A stretch of DNA of 64,000 nt, taken from NCBI RefSeq assembly GCF_000194945.1, contig NZ_GL878509.1, positions 124,001-188,000 on the forward strand, in the 5' to 3' direction. Below are positions 45,805-55,280 of the stretch, piece after piece. A program made the position numbers and the translations under genes. Origin of the DNA: Streptococcus sanguinis SK1 = NCTC 7863. GTDB taxonomy: Bacteria; Bacillota; Bacilli; Lactobacillales; Streptococcaceae. Under the pieces are notes generated by a model, which was not told the DNA's origin, searched no databases, and saw only the letters and a program-made list of their open reading frames with translations. Position 1 is the stretch's first letter. The number at the start of each line of letters is the position of its first letter.

Positions 45805-45832
45805 TATTTTATCACTAATTAGTGATAAAATA
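45805..45832. promoter_or_regulatory. 28-bp perfect palindrome in the LLM oxidoreductase promoter
   Basis: The half-site TATTTTATCACTAA is followed directly by its exact complement. It spans the region between a -35 TTGTAT (45830-45835) and a -10 TAAAAT (45806-45811) with an 18-bp spacer on the minus strand. A repressor bound here would block the promoter. The regulator (MarR, HxlR or TetR type are options) is not next to it. Confidence 0.75.
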
Positions 45833-45937
45833 CAAAAATGATGCTCAACCTATTTGTCCATCTGTATAAAATAGGATGACTGTCGTCAGCATGGCTTTGC
45901 CATGGTCGAAATAGACTTCCAAAGAGCATCGTCACCA

Positions 45938-45990
45938 AAATACCATACCAAAAGCCCCAGAAAAATCTGAGGCTTGGTATTTTTATCGAG
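45938..45990 (-). terminator. Terminator after glmS
   Basis: Read on the minus strand, AAGCCTCAGA and TCTGGGGCTT pair around TTTT within a longer AAAATACC/GGTATTTT frame. Confidence 0.65.
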
Positions 45991-46004
45991 ATTCATTAAG
46001 ACGG

Positions 46005-47816
46005 TTATTCCACCGTTACAGATTTAGCGAGATTGCGTGGTTTATCCACATCTAAGCCGCGGTGCAAGGTTGCAAAGTAAGCAATGAGCTGTGTCGGTAC
46101 CACCATAGAGATTGGTGACAGGTATGGATGAACCTGATTGAGTACGATATCGTCTCCCTCTTTGGCTACATTCTCCTCAGCAATGGTCAGCACCTTGGCA
46201 CCCCGAGCTACGACTTCTGAAATATTGCCTCGTGTATGACTAGCCAAGACTTCGTCTGAAAGCAGAGCCAAGACTGGTGTCCCGTCTTCAATCAGAGAGA
46301 TCGTACCGTGTTTGAGCTCACCAGCCGCGAAACCTTCACACTGAATATAAGAAATTTCTTTGAGTTTTAGGCTGGCTTCCATCGCCACATAGTAGTCTTG
46401 ACCACGGCCGATATAGAATGCATTGCGGGTCGTTTCCAGAAGGCCACGGACCTTATTGTCAATCAACTCCTTTTCTGACAAAGTGGACTCAATAGACTGC
46501 GCAACTATGGACAGCTCGTGAACCAAGTCAAAGGCTGCCGCTTTTTCAGAAGCATTGGCATCGCCAACAGCTTTAGCCAAGAAAGCCAAGGTTGCGATTT
46601 GAGCTGTATAGGCCTTAGTAGAAGCAACCGCAATCTCAGGACCTGCATGCAGCAGCATGGTATGATTGGCTTCCCGAGAAAGCGTAGAACCTGGAACATT
46701 GGTCACGGTCAAACTTGGAATACCCATCTGATTCGCCTTGACTAAGACCTGACGGCTGTCAGCTGTTTCACCAGATTGGCTGATAAAGATAAAGAGAGGC
46801 TTCTTGCTAAGGAGCGGCATGGCATAGCCCCACTCAGAAGCAATGCCCAGTTCAACAGGTGTATCCGTCAGCTCTTCCAGCATACGCTTAGAAGCATAGC
46901 CAGCATGGTAAGAAGTTCCAGCTGCAAGAATATAGAGACGGTCAGCTTCCTGAACAGCCTTGACAATATCCGCATCTACTGATACTTGCCCCTTATCATC
47001 TGTATAAGCGCTGATGAGCTTACGCATCACAGTTGGCTGCTCATCGATTTCTTTGAGCATATAGTATGGATAAGTCCCCTTACCAATATCGGACAAGTCA
47101 AGCTCAGCTGTATAGCTTTCACGCTCCAGAATATTCCCATCATAATCCTGCACTTCCACACTGTCTTTACGGACAATAACCAGCTCTTGGTCATGAATTT
47201 CCATAAATTGATTCGTCTCACGAATCATGGCCATGGCATCTGAGCAGACCATATTGTAGCCTTCACCCAGTCCGACTAGAAGTGGAGATTTATTTTTAGC
47301 AACATAGATAACATCTGCATCTTCTGAATCCACCAAAGCAAAGGCATAAGAACCACGGATAATGTGAAGAGCTTTTTTAAAGGCTTCTAAAACAGACAAG
47401 CCTTCTTCTTCAGCGAATTTGCCAATCAGATGCACAGCAATCTCTGTATCTGTCTGCCCCTTGAAGTCATGACCAGCTAGATAGGTATTCTTGATATCAA
47501 GGTAGTTCTCAATCACACCGTTGTGAACCGAGACAAAACGGCCAGTCTGTGAAGTATGAGGATGGGCATTGTTTTCACTTGGTTTTCCATGAGTAGCCCA
47601 ACGAGTATGTCCGATACCAGTAGTCCCAGCAACATCAATGCCAATTTTAGCATGCAGGTCAGCGATACGACCGACCGACTTGATCAGACTAGAAGTTTTC
47701 CCTGTTGTTACAAAAATTCCAGCCGAGTCATAACCTCGGTATTCCAGCTTTTCCAAGCCCTGCATCAAGATATCAGTTGCGTTGCGATTTCCGACAACTC
47801 CGACAATTCCACACAT
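46005..47816 (-). CDS. glmS: Glutamine-fructose-6-phosphate aminotransferase (isomerising)
   Basis: Makes glucosamine-6-phosphate from fructose-6-phosphate and glutamine, the first step toward UDP-GlcNAc for the cell wall. The 603-aa product has the N-terminal nucleophile Cys2 (MCGIVGVVG), the glutaminase domain (1-230), two SIS sugar-isomerase domains and the conserved C-terminus DKPRNLAKSVTVE. It has its own consensus promoter with two NagR-like sites. I see no glmS ribozyme in the short leader. Confidence 0.97.
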   Translation of the reverse strand: MCGIVGVVGNRNATDILMQGLEKLEYRGYDSAGIFVTTGKTSSLIKSVGRIADLHAKIGIDVAGTTGIGHTRWATHGKPSENNAHPHTSQTGRFVSVHNGVIENYLDIKNTYLAGHDFKGQTDTEIAVHLIGKFAEEEGLSVLEAFKKALHIIRGSYAFALVDSEDADVIYVAKNKSPLLVGLGEGYNMVCSDAMAMIRETNQFMEIHDQELVIVRKDSVEVQDYDGNILERESYTAELDLSDIGKGTYPYYMLKEIDEQPTVMRKLISAYTDDKGQVSVDADIVKAVQEADRLYILAAGTSYHAGYASKRMLEELTDTPVELGIASEWGYAMPLLSKKPLFIFISQSGETADSRQVLVKANQMGIPSLTVTNVPGSTLSREANHTMLLHAGPEIAVASTKAYTAQIATLAFLAKAVGDANASEKAAAFDLVHELSIVAQSIESTLSEKELIDNKVRGLLETTRNAFYIGRGQDYYVAMEASLKLKEISYIQCEGFAAGELKHGTISLIEDGTPVLALLSDEVLASHTRGNISEVVARGAKVLTIAEENVAKEGDDIVLNQVHPYLSPISMVVPTQLIAYFATLHRGLDVDKPRNLAKSVTVE

Positions 47817-47864
47817 AACATTACTTCTGATTTCCTATATTTTAGAAACCAGCCCTTCTTATTG

Positions 47865-47881
47865 AAAATTGGTATAGTCTT
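47865..47881. promoter_or_regulatory. NagR-like dre site 1 (glmS leader)
   Basis: AAAATTGGTATAGTCTT lies downstream of the predicted start site. It matches the second copy at 47943 over 17 bases and resembles the ATTGGTATAGAC-type dre sites bound by GntR-family NagR in other firmicutes. Confidence 0.6.
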
Positions 47882-47909
47882 TTTGGAGTCCAAAAACTCC
47901 AACAAAGCT

Positions 47910-47938
47910 AGTATACACACTGTTTTTTGGTTTGTCAA
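47910..47938 (-). promoter_or_regulatory. Promoter of glmS
   Basis: On the minus strand, TTGACA (47933-47938), a 17-bp spacer and TATACT (47910-47915). The two NagR-like sites flank it. A hairpin TTGGAGT/ACTCCAA lies in the leader at 47883-47902. Confidence 0.8.
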
Positions 47939-47942
47939 GTGT

Positions 47943-47959
47943 AAAATTGGTATAGTCTT
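47943..47959. promoter_or_regulatory. NagR-like dre site 2 (upstream of glmS -35)
   Basis: A second exact copy of AAAATTGGTATAGTCTT, 78 bp from site 1 and 5 bp upstream of the -35 box. Two sites around a promoter allow looping or roadblock control by amino-sugar phosphates. From here to 48129 I see no gene. Confidence 0.6.
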
Positions 47960-48129
47960 CTTTAAGAAAAGTATGCTTAGCTTCTCTTACAGCAAAACAG
48001 CTCCTTGAAGCATTTAGAAAAATGGACAGATATGGTAAAAATGACTTTTTATATGACTAAAAATTTGGAAAATAGAAGCTCAATAAACCACAGACCTGTC
48101 TTTGATGATTCTCACAAAGCAAGATACAG

Positions 48130-48160
48130 AAAAAGAGACTCAAATGAGCCTCTTTCTTTT
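48130..48160 (-). terminator. Terminator after gap
   Basis: Read on the minus strand, AAAGAGGCTCA and TGAGTCTCTTT pair with one mismatch and are followed by TTC. Confidence 0.75.
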
Positions 48161-48169
48161 ACCATTGAA

Positions 48170-49177
48170 TTATTTAGCGATTTTCGCGAAGTATTCAAGA
48201 GTACGTACAAGTTGTGCAGTGTAAGACATTTCGTTGTCGTACCATGATACAACTTTAACCAATTGTTTGCCGTCAACATCAAGAACTTTAGTTTGAGTTG
48301 CGTCGAACAATGAACCGTAAGCCATACCTACGATATCTGAAGATACGATTGGATCTTCTGTGTAACCGTATGATTCGTTAGCTGCTGCTTTCATAGCTGC
48401 GTTTACTTCATCAACTGTTACGTTCTTTTCAAGAACAGCAACCAATTCAGTAACTGATCCTGTTGGAGTTGGAACGCGTTGTGCAGATCCGTCCAATTTA
48501 CCGTTCAATTCTGGGATAACCAAGCCGATAGCTTTAGCAGCACCAGTTGAGTTAGGAACGATGTTTGCAGCACCAGCGCGAGCACGACGAAGGTCACCAC
48601 CACGGTGTGGTCCGTCAAGGATCATTTGGTCACCAGTGTAAGCGTGGATAGTAGTCATCAAACCTTCAACAACACCGAAGTTGTCTTGAAGTGCTTTAGC
48701 CATTGGAGCCAAGCAGTTTGTAGTACATGAAGCACCTGAGATAACTGTTTCAGTACCATCAAGAATGTCGTGGTTAGTGTTAAATACAATTGTTTTAACA
48801 TCGTTTCCACCAGGAGCAGTGATAACAACTTTCTTAGCACCACCTTTAAGGTGTTTTTCAGCAGCATCTTTCTTAGCAAAGAAACCAGTTGCTTCAAGAA
48901 CGATTTCTACACCGTCAGTAGCCCAGTCAATTTGTTCTGGGTCACGTTCAGCAGAAACTTTAACGAATTTACCGTTAACTTCGAATCCACCTTCTTTAAC
49001 TTCAACAGTACCATCGAAACGACCTTGAGTTGTGTCGTATTTCAACAGGTGTGCAAGCATTACTGGATCTGTAAGGTCGTTGATGCGAGTAACTTCAACA
49101 CCTTCTACGTTTTGGATACGACGGAAAGCAAGACGACCGATACGACCGAAACCGTTAATACCAACTTTAACTACCAT
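48170..49177 (-). CDS. gap: Glyceraldehyde-3-phosphate dehydrogenase
   Basis: The glycolytic NAD-dependent enzyme, often also found on the streptococcal surface. The 335-aa product has the Rossmann start [17 protein letters not shown], the catalytic [12 protein letters not shown] (Cys near 152) and [26 protein letters not shown] place the start at 49177, since AAGGAGG precedes it and the family begins there; the in-frame ATG at 49204 is upstream. Codon use is strongly optimised, as expected for high expression. Confidence 0.97.
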   Translation of the reverse strand: MVVKVGINGFGRIGRLAFRRIQNVEGVEVTRINDLTDPVMLAHLLKYDTTQGRFDGTVEVKEGGFEVNGKFVKVSAERDPEQIDWATDGVEIVLEATGFFAKKDAAEKHLKGGAKKVVITAPGGNDVKTIVFNTNHDILDGTETVISGASCTTNCLAPMAKALQDNFGVVEGLMTTIHAYTGDQMILDGPHRGGDLRRARAGAANIVPNSTGAAKAIGLVIPELNGKLDGSAQRVPTPTGSVTELVAVLEKNVTVDEVNAAMKAAANESYGYTEDPIVSSDIVGMAYGSLFDATQTKVLDVDGKQLVKVVSWYDNEMSYTAQLVRTLEYFAKIAK

Positions 49178-49262
49178 TCGTGATTTCCTCCTTATGAAAA
49201 TCAAAAAATTTTTATGTGAAAAGAGTAACTTGAGTTGCTACAAATCACCTTTCAACATTTCT

Positions 49263-49291
49263 ATTATATACTTAATTGAGGTAAAATGCAA
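49263..49291 (-). promoter_or_regulatory. Promoter of gap
   Basis: On the minus strand, TTGCAT (49286-49291), a 17-bp spacer and TATAAT (49263-49268). The leader is about 80 nt. From 49292 to 49451 I see no gene. Confidence 0.75.
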
Positions 49292-49451
49292 CTGATTTCA
49301 TTGTTATTAACAAGTATTATGAATTCTTTCACTAACTTTCATTTCGACTTTCATTGATTTGAAAAAGCAAAGCAGTATCTTTTGAAAATGCGGGAATACA
49401 ACTTACAAAATCAATCATTTCCCCTTTTTATTGAGGGGCAGTTCTCCAAAA

Positions 49452-49481
49452 ATAGAAAAAGCACCCGCAAACGCGAGTGCC
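49452..49481 (-). terminator. Terminator of the str operon
   Basis: Read on the minus strand, GCACTCGC and GCGGGTGC pair around GTTT and are followed by TTTTTC. Confidence 0.88.
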
Positions 49482-49497
49482 AAGGTTTGCTCAAGGA

Positions 49498-51579
49498 TTA
49501 AGCTTCACCTTTGTTTTTCTTAATGATTTCTTCTTGTACTGACTTAGGTACATCTTCGTAGTGGTCAAATACCATCATGAATGTACCGCGTCCTTGTGAT
49601 GCTGAACGAAGAACTGTCGCATAACCGAACATTTCAGCAAGTGGAACATAAGCACGAACGATTTGGCTGTTACCATGCGCTTCCATACCATCAACACGTC
49701 CACGACGAGCTGTTACGTGACCCATAACGTCACCAAGATTTTCTTCAGGAACAGTGATTGTTACCAACATCATTGGCTCAAGGATAGCTGGTTGTGCAGT
49801 CTTAGCAGCTTCTTTCAAAGCAAGTGATGCCGCAACCTTGAAGGCTGTTTCAGATGAGTCGACATCGTGGTATGAACCATCGTAAAGTTTCGCTTTCACG
49901 TCAACGATTGGGTAACCAGCAAGGACACCATTAGCCATTGACTCAACCAAACCTTTTTCTACCGCTGGGATGAATTCACGTGGAACCACACCACCGACGA
50001 TAGCATTTTCAAACTCGAAGCCTTTTCCTTCTTCGTTTGGTGTAAACTCGATCCAAACGTCACCGAATTGACCTTTACCACCAGATTGGCGTTTGAAGAA
50101 TCCACGAGCTTGAGTTGGAGCACGGAATGTTTCACGGTAAGATACTTGAGGTGCACCTACGTTAGCTTCAACCTTGAACTCACGACGCATACGGTCAACA
50201 AGGACATCCAAGTGAAGCTCACCCATACCAGAGATAACTGTTTCACCAGTTTCAACGTTTGTTTCAACACGGAATGTTGGATCTTCTTCAGCCAGTTTTT
50301 GCAGAGCAATACCCATCTTGTCTTGGTCAGCCTTAGACTTAGGCTCAACCATCAGCTGGATAACTGGTTCTGGAACGTTGATAGACTCAAGGATGATTTT
50401 AGCTTTTTCATCTGTCAATGAGTCACCAGTAGTTGTATCTTTCAAACCTACGGCAGCAGCGATATCACCAGCATAAACAGTTTCAATTTCATTACGGCTG
50501 TTAGCGTGCATTTGCAGGATACGTCCGATACGCTCACGTTTACCTTTAGAAGTGTTCAATACGTATGAACCGCTGTTCAGGACACCTGAGTAAACACGGA
50601 AGAAAGTCAAACGACCTACGAATGGGTCAGTCATGATCTTGAAGGCAAGAGCTGCAAATGGCTCTTCATCAGATGCAGGACGAGTTTCTTCTTCTTCTGT
50701 ATCTGGGTTGATACCTTTGATTGCTGGGATGTCAAGTGGGCTTGGCAAGTAGTCGATAACTGCATCAAGCATCAACTGAACACCCTTGTTCTTGAAGGCA
50801 GAACCACACAATACTGGGAAGAATTCAACGTTGATAGTCGCTTTACGGATAGCAGCTTTCAATTCTTCGTTAGTGATTTCTTCACCTTCAAGGTATTTCA
50901 TCATCAAATCTTCATCAGTTTCAGCAACTGCTTCCACCAATTTTTCACGGTATTCTTGAGCTTGCTCAAGGTATTCAGCTGGGATATCTTCTTCCAAAAT
51001 ATCTGTACCAAGGTCATTAGTATAGATTTCAGCCTTCATCTTGATCAAGTCGATAATTCCGCGGAAGTCATCTTCTGAACCAATTGGCAATTGGATTGGA
51101 TGAGCGTTTGCTTGAAGACGATCATGCAAAGTGCTTACTGAGTAAAGGAAGTCAGCACCAATCTTGTCCATCTTGTTGGCAAATACAATACGAGGAACTC
51201 CGTACTCAGTTGCTTGGCGCCAAACTGTTTCAGTTTGAGGCTCAACACCTGATTGTGAGTCAAGAACAGTTACCGCACCGTCCAAGACACGAAGAGAACG
51301 TTGTACTTCGATTGTGAAGTCCACGTGTCCTGGTGTGTCGATGATGTTTACGCGGTGGTTGTTCCATTGAGCTGTTGTCGCAGCAGATGTGATAGTGATA
51401 CCACGCTCTTGCTCTTGCTCCATCCAGTCCATTTGTGACGCACCTTCGTGAGTTTCACCGATTTTGTGGATTTTACCAGTGTAGTAAAGAATACGCTCAG
51501 TTGTTGTTGTTTTACCAGCATCGACGTGGGCCATGATACCGATATTACGAGTTTTTTCAAGTGAAAATTCGCGAGCCAT
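49498..51579 (-). CDS. fusA: Elongation factor G
   Basis: The GTPase that drives ribosomal translocation. The 693-aa product has the P-loop AHVDAGKT near 18-25, the switch I region [34 protein letters not shown] and NKMD, then domains II-V. The length is typical. It is the last gene of rpsL-rpsG-fusA. The rpsG-fusA gap (51580-51820) contains the structured repeat, which is unusual within this operon. Confidence 0.98.
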   Translation of the reverse strand: MAREFSLEKTRNIGIMAHVDAGKTTTTERILYYTGKIHKIGETHEGASQMDWMEQEQERGITITSAATTAQWNNHRVNIIDTPGHVDFTIEVQRSLRVLDGAVTVLDSQSGVEPQTETVWRQATEYGVPRIVFANKMDKIGADFLYSVSTLHDRLQANAHPIQLPIGSEDDFRGIIDLIKMKAEIYTNDLGTDILEEDIPAEYLEQAQEYREKLVEAVAETDEDLMMKYLEGEEITNEELKAAIRKATINVEFFPVLCGSAFKNKGVQLMLDAVIDYLPSPLDIPAIKGINPDTEEEETRPASDEEPFAALAFKIMTDPFVGRLTFFRVYSGVLNSGSYVLNTSKGKRERIGRILQMHANSRNEIETVYAGDIAAAVGLKDTTTGDSLTDEKAKIILESINVPEPVIQLMVEPKSKADQDKMGIALQKLAEEDPTFRVETNVETGETVISGMGELHLDVLVDRMRREFKVEANVGAPQVSYRETFRAPTQARGFFKRQSGGKGQFGDVWIEFTPNEEGKGFEFENAIVGGVVPREFIPAVEKGLVESMANGVLAGYPIVDVKAKLYDGSYHDVDSSETAFKVAASLALKEAAKTAQPAILEPMMLVTITVPEENLGDVMGHVTARRGRVDGMEAHGNSQIVRAYVPLAEMFGYATVLRSASQGRGTFMMVFDHYEDVPKSVQEEIIKKNKGEA

Positions 51580-51711
51580 TTGGTTATTTCTCCTATTAAT
51601 TTATTTTACAATTTATTATAACATGATTTAGCAAAAACGGATAGGCAGGACCTACCCGTTCTCAATGTTTATCTTGTTTTTGTTGGTCTCAACTTGTAGA
51701 TAAGTTGAATT

Positions 51712-51821
51712 GAACTCGGGCTAAAAGCTCGGAAAATAGATAAGCTTTTCTAGAATCTTTGATTCTGCGTCAAGCTTCCTAATTTTCAGTCGCTTTTTTA
51801 ACGCCCTTAGTATCTTATTCT
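51712..51821 (-). repeat. Structured dispersed repeat, copy 2 (between rpsG and fusA)
   Basis: About 110 bp, beginning at the rpsG stop codon and ending near GAACTCGGGC. It matches copy 1 (5681-5792) at its ends and in TGAAAAT.AGGAA, and has the same two-part stem. Here the outer arms are AAGCTT/AAGCTT and the inner arms AGAATC/GATTCT, so the paired bases differ from copy 1 while pairing is kept. A further hairpin TCAACTT/AAGTTGA (51690-51710) follows on the fusA side. Confidence 0.7.
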
Positions 51822-52291
51822 TACCAACGGAAGTGTGCGAAGGCACGGTTGGCTTCAGCCATACGGTGAGTATCTTCACGTTTCTTAACAGCTGCACCGG
51901 TGTTGTTAGATGCATCCAAGATTTCTTTTGCAAGGCGGTCAACCATTGTGTGCTCACCACGTTGACGAGCAATAGTTACCAACCAGCGAAGTCCAAGTGT
52001 TGTACGACGTTCTGGACGAACTTCAACCGGAACTTGGTAGTTTGAACCACCGACACGGCGAGCACGAACTTCAAGTACAGGCATGATGTTTTCCATAGCT
52101 GTTTCAAATACTTCCAGCGCATCGTTTCCAGTTGCTTCTTTGATTTGGTCAAAAGCTCCGTAAACGATAGAAGCCGCTGTACCACGTTTACCATCAAGCA
52201 TAACGCGGTTGATAAGACGAGTAACTAATTTTGAATTGTAAAGCGGATCTGGCAATACTTCGCGCTTAGGCGCTTGGTTTTTACGACTCAT
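51821..52291 (-). CDS. rpsG: 30S ribosomal protein S7
   Basis: A primary 16S rRNA-binding protein of the small-subunit head. The 156-aa product opens [20 protein letters not shown] and contains the family segments [22 protein letters not shown] and [24 protein letters not shown] precedes the ATG. It follows rpsL by 19 nt in the str operon. Confidence 0.98.
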   Translation of the reverse strand: MSRKNQAPKREVLPDPLYNSKLVTRLINRVMLDGKRGTAASIVYGAFDQIKEATGNDALEVFETAMENIMPVLEVRARRVGGSNYQVPVEVRPERRTTLGLRWLVTIARQRGEHTMVDRLAKEILDASNNTGAAVKKREDTHRMAEANRAFAHFRW

Positions 52292-52310
52292 TTATCTTTC
52301 TCCCCTTTCC

Positions 52311-52724
52311 TTATGCTTTTGGTTTTTTAGTACCGTATTTAGAACGGCCTTGTTTACGATCAGTAACACCTGCTGTATCAAGTGCACCGCGGACGATATG
52401 GTAACGTACCCCTGGAAGGTCTTTTACACGTCCACCACGAAGAAGCACCACACTGTGCTCTTGCAGGTTGTGTCCGATACCTGGGATGTAAGCTGTAACT
52501 TCAATCAGGTTGCTCAGACGTACACGGGCAAACTTACGAAGGGCAGAGTTCGGTTTCTTAGGTGTCATAGTTCCGACACGGGTTGCAACTCCACGTTTTT
52601 GTGGTGAAGATACGTTTGTTTGAACTTTTTTATGGCTGTTGTAACCAACGTTCAAAGCTGGTGATTTAGATTTTTCTACTTTTGATTTACGCGGTTTGCG
52701 AACCAATTGGTTAATTGTAGGCAT
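52311..52724 (-). CDS. rpsL: 30S ribosomal protein S12
   Basis: The decoding-site protein whose mutations give streptomycin resistance. The 137-aa product has [38 protein letters not shown] (the lysine of this loop, PKKPNS, is the wild-type residue) and [18 protein letters not shown]. It is the first gene of the str operon, with AGGAGA upstream of its ATG. Confidence 0.98.
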   Translation of the reverse strand: MPTINQLVRKPRKSKVEKSKSPALNVGYNSHKKVQTNVSSPQKRGVATRVGTMTPKKPNSALRKFARVRLSNLIEVTAYIPGIGHNLQEHSVVLLRGGRVKDLPGVRYHIVRGALDTAGVTDRKQGRSKYGTKKPKA

Positions 52725-52862
52725 CTACATTCTCCTGTATTTTTTTTTAATTTTGGTGATGATACACTTGGTGACAGCTACCATCTGCGTGTACTTTTGC
52801 AACATTTGTCAGCACGTCTCTGTACACTTTTGAGAGACCAAAAGTAAAAAGTACCGTCTATC

Positions 52863-52891
52863 ATTATAGCACGACGATACTTTTCTGTCAA
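52863..52891 (-). promoter_or_regulatory. Promoter of the str operon
   Basis: On the minus strand, consensus TTGACA (52886-52891), a 17-bp spacer and consensus TATAAT (52863-52868). The leader of about 130 nt contains a stem GTCTCT/AGAGAC (52815-52838), possibly regulatory. Confidence 0.9.
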
Positions 52892-52941
52892 TACATTTTT
52901 TCTATTTTAAGCCTATCTCTGCTTATTAGATTGCTGCTGAC

Positions 52942-53406
52942 TTATTGCTGCGGCTGAGCCACTGCTTCTTCTGATACACCAGCTGGATTTTCAGAAACAG
53001 CGGCCTGAGCTGCTTCCGGATCAATCAAGACTGCTATCGCCTGAATACGACTTTGGAATCTAGCCTTCGTCGCTGCATCCTTAACCTTCTCTACTGCAGT
53101 CTTAGCCAGCTGCAAATCTTCCAAAGTTTGCATGGTTTCAAGCTGTTTGACTGCTTCTTCTGCGGCCTGAACTGCTTGCTCCTCTTCCTGAATTTCTTTT
53201 TCCTGCGCTTCTTTTTGAGCAGAAGATAGCTGTAAGGAAGAGCTGCTTGATGCGATGCTGGCAGCTGAACTAACTGAATTTCTGGTGGAATTAGCCTGTC
53301 CCTGCACAAAAACCATGCCGGTAATCAGAATCCCAAATAAAATCGACAATACTCCTAAACGAATCCACAGCGGACTGTGGTCAAACTTTTCTAAAACTGT
53401 TTTCAT
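52942..53406 (-). CDS. Single-pass membrane protein with coiled-coil outer domain
   Basis: The 154-aa product has one membrane helix (residues 16-36, LGVLSILFGILITGMVFV), a Ser-rich linker, and a long Glu/Gln/Ala coiled coil (about 58-125) placed outside the cell. No cell-wall anchor or lipobox is present. Function unknown. It follows purR by 21 nt and is the last gene of that row. Confidence 0.65.
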   Translation of the reverse strand: MKTVLEKFDHSPLWIRLGVLSILFGILITGMVFVQGQANSTRNSVSSAASIASSSSSLQLSSAQKEAQEKEIQEEEQAVQAAEEAVKQLETMQTLEDLQLAKTAVEKVKDAATKARFQSRIQAIAVLIDPEAAQAAVSENPAGVSEEAVAQPQQ

Positions 53407-53427
53407 CTATAATCTCCGCCCTTTTCC

Positions 53428-54243
53428 CTAATCAAAAATATTTCCAATTTCCACATCAATGGTATTCGCCTTGACATCAATATTGGTTACTTTCAAGAGC
53501 GATTTATAGCCCAGATAATCGCGATTGGCCTGCGCGTTGTCCGCAAAGACCGCTACACCTGCCAGCTCCGAGTCGAACTCAGATAAGAGACTAATCATCC
53601 CTGTAATGGTCCCTCCGCCTTTGAGGAAGTCATCCACAATCAAAACACGGCTGCCAGCCTTGAGACTGCGCTTAGACAAGAACATCTTTTCAATACGATC
53701 TCCGCTGGAGCCCGATACATAGTTGACACTGACCGTTGACCCTTCTGTAATCTTTAAATCCCGACGAACGATGACAAAAGGTACATTGAGAACATTGGCT
53801 ACTGCATTGGCCAAAGGAACACCCTTAGTCGCAACTGTCATGACCGCATCAATCTGTTGATCTTTAAAGCTCTTGGCAATAATTCGTCCGATATTATTCA
53901 AAATGGATGGAGTGCTGAGCAGATCAGATAGATAAATATAGCCCCCAGGAAGAATCCGATTGCTTTCAGACAGCTGATCACAAAGACCTTGTACAATGGT
54001 CTTAGCTTCTGCATCTGAGATGGACGGGCTGAAAATCACTCCTCCACCAGCACCAGTAATCGTTTCGATGGTTCCAATTTCAATCTCTTCAAAGGCACGC
54101 TTAATAATGACAATATCTTCTGAAATAGAAGATTTGGCAGATTCGTATTTTTCTGCAAATGTATTTAAGCTCGTTAATTCATAAGGATGGTTAATCAGAT
54201 AATTGGAGATAACCACCATACGCTCACTTCTTCTTAATTTCAT
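53428..54243 (-). CDS. purR: Purine operon regulator PurR
   Basis: In streptococci and lactococci this PRPP-sensing protein activates purine biosynthesis genes. The 271-aa product has a winged helix N-terminus (MKLRRSERMVVISNYLINHPYELTSLNTFAEKYESAKSSISEDI). A phosphoribosyltransferase-like domain follows, with the PRPP loop VLIVDDFLKGGGT. The ATG at 54243 matches the family start; an in-frame ATG at 54273 lacks support. Confidence 0.94.
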   Translation of the reverse strand: MKLRRSERMVVISNYLINHPYELTSLNTFAEKYESAKSSISEDIVIIKRAFEEIEIGTIETITGAGGGVIFSPSISDAEAKTIVQGLCDQLSESNRILPGGYIYLSDLLSTPSILNNIGRIIAKSFKDQQIDAVMTVATKGVPLANAVANVLNVPFVIVRRDLKITEGSTVSVNYVSGSSGDRIEKMFLSKRSLKAGSRVLIVDDFLKGGGTITGMISLLSEFDSELAGVAVFADNAQANRDYLGYKSLLKVTNIDVKANTIDVEIGNIFD

Positions 54244-54335
54244 TTTTTCACCAATTAAAGTTATTTTATTCATTATACCATAACAGAAACAAAAAAACGA
54301 ACATTCTTTTCCAAGTAATGTCCATTTTTCGTATT

Positions 54336-55280
54336 TTACTGTTCAAGTTTTGGTTTGTAGAAAGAACGGCCTTCAAGAGCGAATATTTTATTGCTCATTT
54401 CACCTGGATCTACAAGTCCCAAGGCAGCAGTCATCATCATCATCTCCGCATCCAGATTATCAATCATGTGAAGAATTTCTGCCTCCATAATCTTAGGCCG
54501 TACAGGACTGCCGTATTCCAAGAGACCGTGGTGGCTGAGAAGGACATGGCGCAGGACAATAACCTCTTCCTTACTATCGTCAATTTTCAGCTCCATCAAG
54601 GTCTTGGTCAATTCTTCATCAATCAAAGCGATGTGGCCAATCAGATTGCCTCGCACGGTATACTCGGTATTTTCTGGACCGCTGAGCTCAATAACCTTGG
54701 CCAAGTCATGGAGCATGATCCCTGCAAAGAGCAAGCTTTTATTAAGCTGAGGATAAATGTCTCCGATAGCATCCGCCAGCTTGACCATGGTAGCGGTATG
54801 AAAGGCTAGCCCCGACTCAAAAGCATGGTGATTGGTCTTGGCAGCTGGATAAGAATAAAACTCCTTGTCGTACTTGCTATAAAGCGAGCGGACCACGCGC
54901 TGCCAGACCGAATTCTCAATCTTAAAAATCATCTGAGATAAATAATCTCGGATTTCTTTCTGGTCTACTGGCGGTTTTTCCTTGAAATCCGCTGGATCAT
55001 TGGGCTCTCCAGCCTTAGGAAGACGCAGGGTCAGTTGATTTACCTGAGGCGTGTTATTGTAGACTTCCCGTCGGCCTTGCATGTGCACAACCTTGCCAGC
55101 AGTGAATTCTTCAACATTATGTGGCTGAGCATCCCAGAGTTTACCCTCGATTACCCCTGTATCGTCTTGGAAAGTGAAGGCCAGATAATTTTTCCCAGCC
55201 CTTGTCTGACGGACTTCTGCTGACTTGATCAGATAGAAACCTTCAAACAGTTCATCTTTTTTCATTTGATTAATCTTCAT
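54336..55280 (-). CDS. yhaM: 3'-5' exoribonuclease YhaM (Cbf1)
   Basis: A 3'-5' exoribonuclease of Gram-positives. In streptococci it trims short 3' tails left by terminators. The 314-aa product has an N-terminal OB-fold (about 1-100, KNYLAFTFQDDTGVIEGKLWDA) and an HD domain with H...HD (ESGLAFHTATMV, GIMLHDLAKV). The ATG at 55280 has AAAGGGAAAAC upstream and overlaps the rmuC stop by 11 nt, indicating coupling. Confidence 0.92.
   Translation of the reverse strand: MKINQMKKDELFEGFYLIKSAEVRQTRAGKNYLAFTFQDDTGVIEGKLWDAQPHNVEEFTAGKVVHMQGRREVYNNTPQVNQLTLRLPKAGEPNDPADFKEKPPVDQKEIRDYLSQMIFKIENSVWQRVVRSLYSKYDKEFYSYPAAKTNHHAFESGLAFHTATMVKLADAIGDIYPQLNKSLLFAGIMLHDLAKVIELSGPENTEYTVRGNLIGHIALIDEELTKTLMELKIDDSKEEVIVLRHVLLSHHGLLEYGSPVRPKIMEAEILHMIDNLDAEMMMMTAALGLVDPGEMSNKIFALEGRSFYKPKLEQ

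Noticed and set aside
47817-47900. A glmS ribozyme upstream of glmS
   Set aside because: The leader is too short and lacks the ribozyme core; the promoter and NagR-like sites explain the control region.
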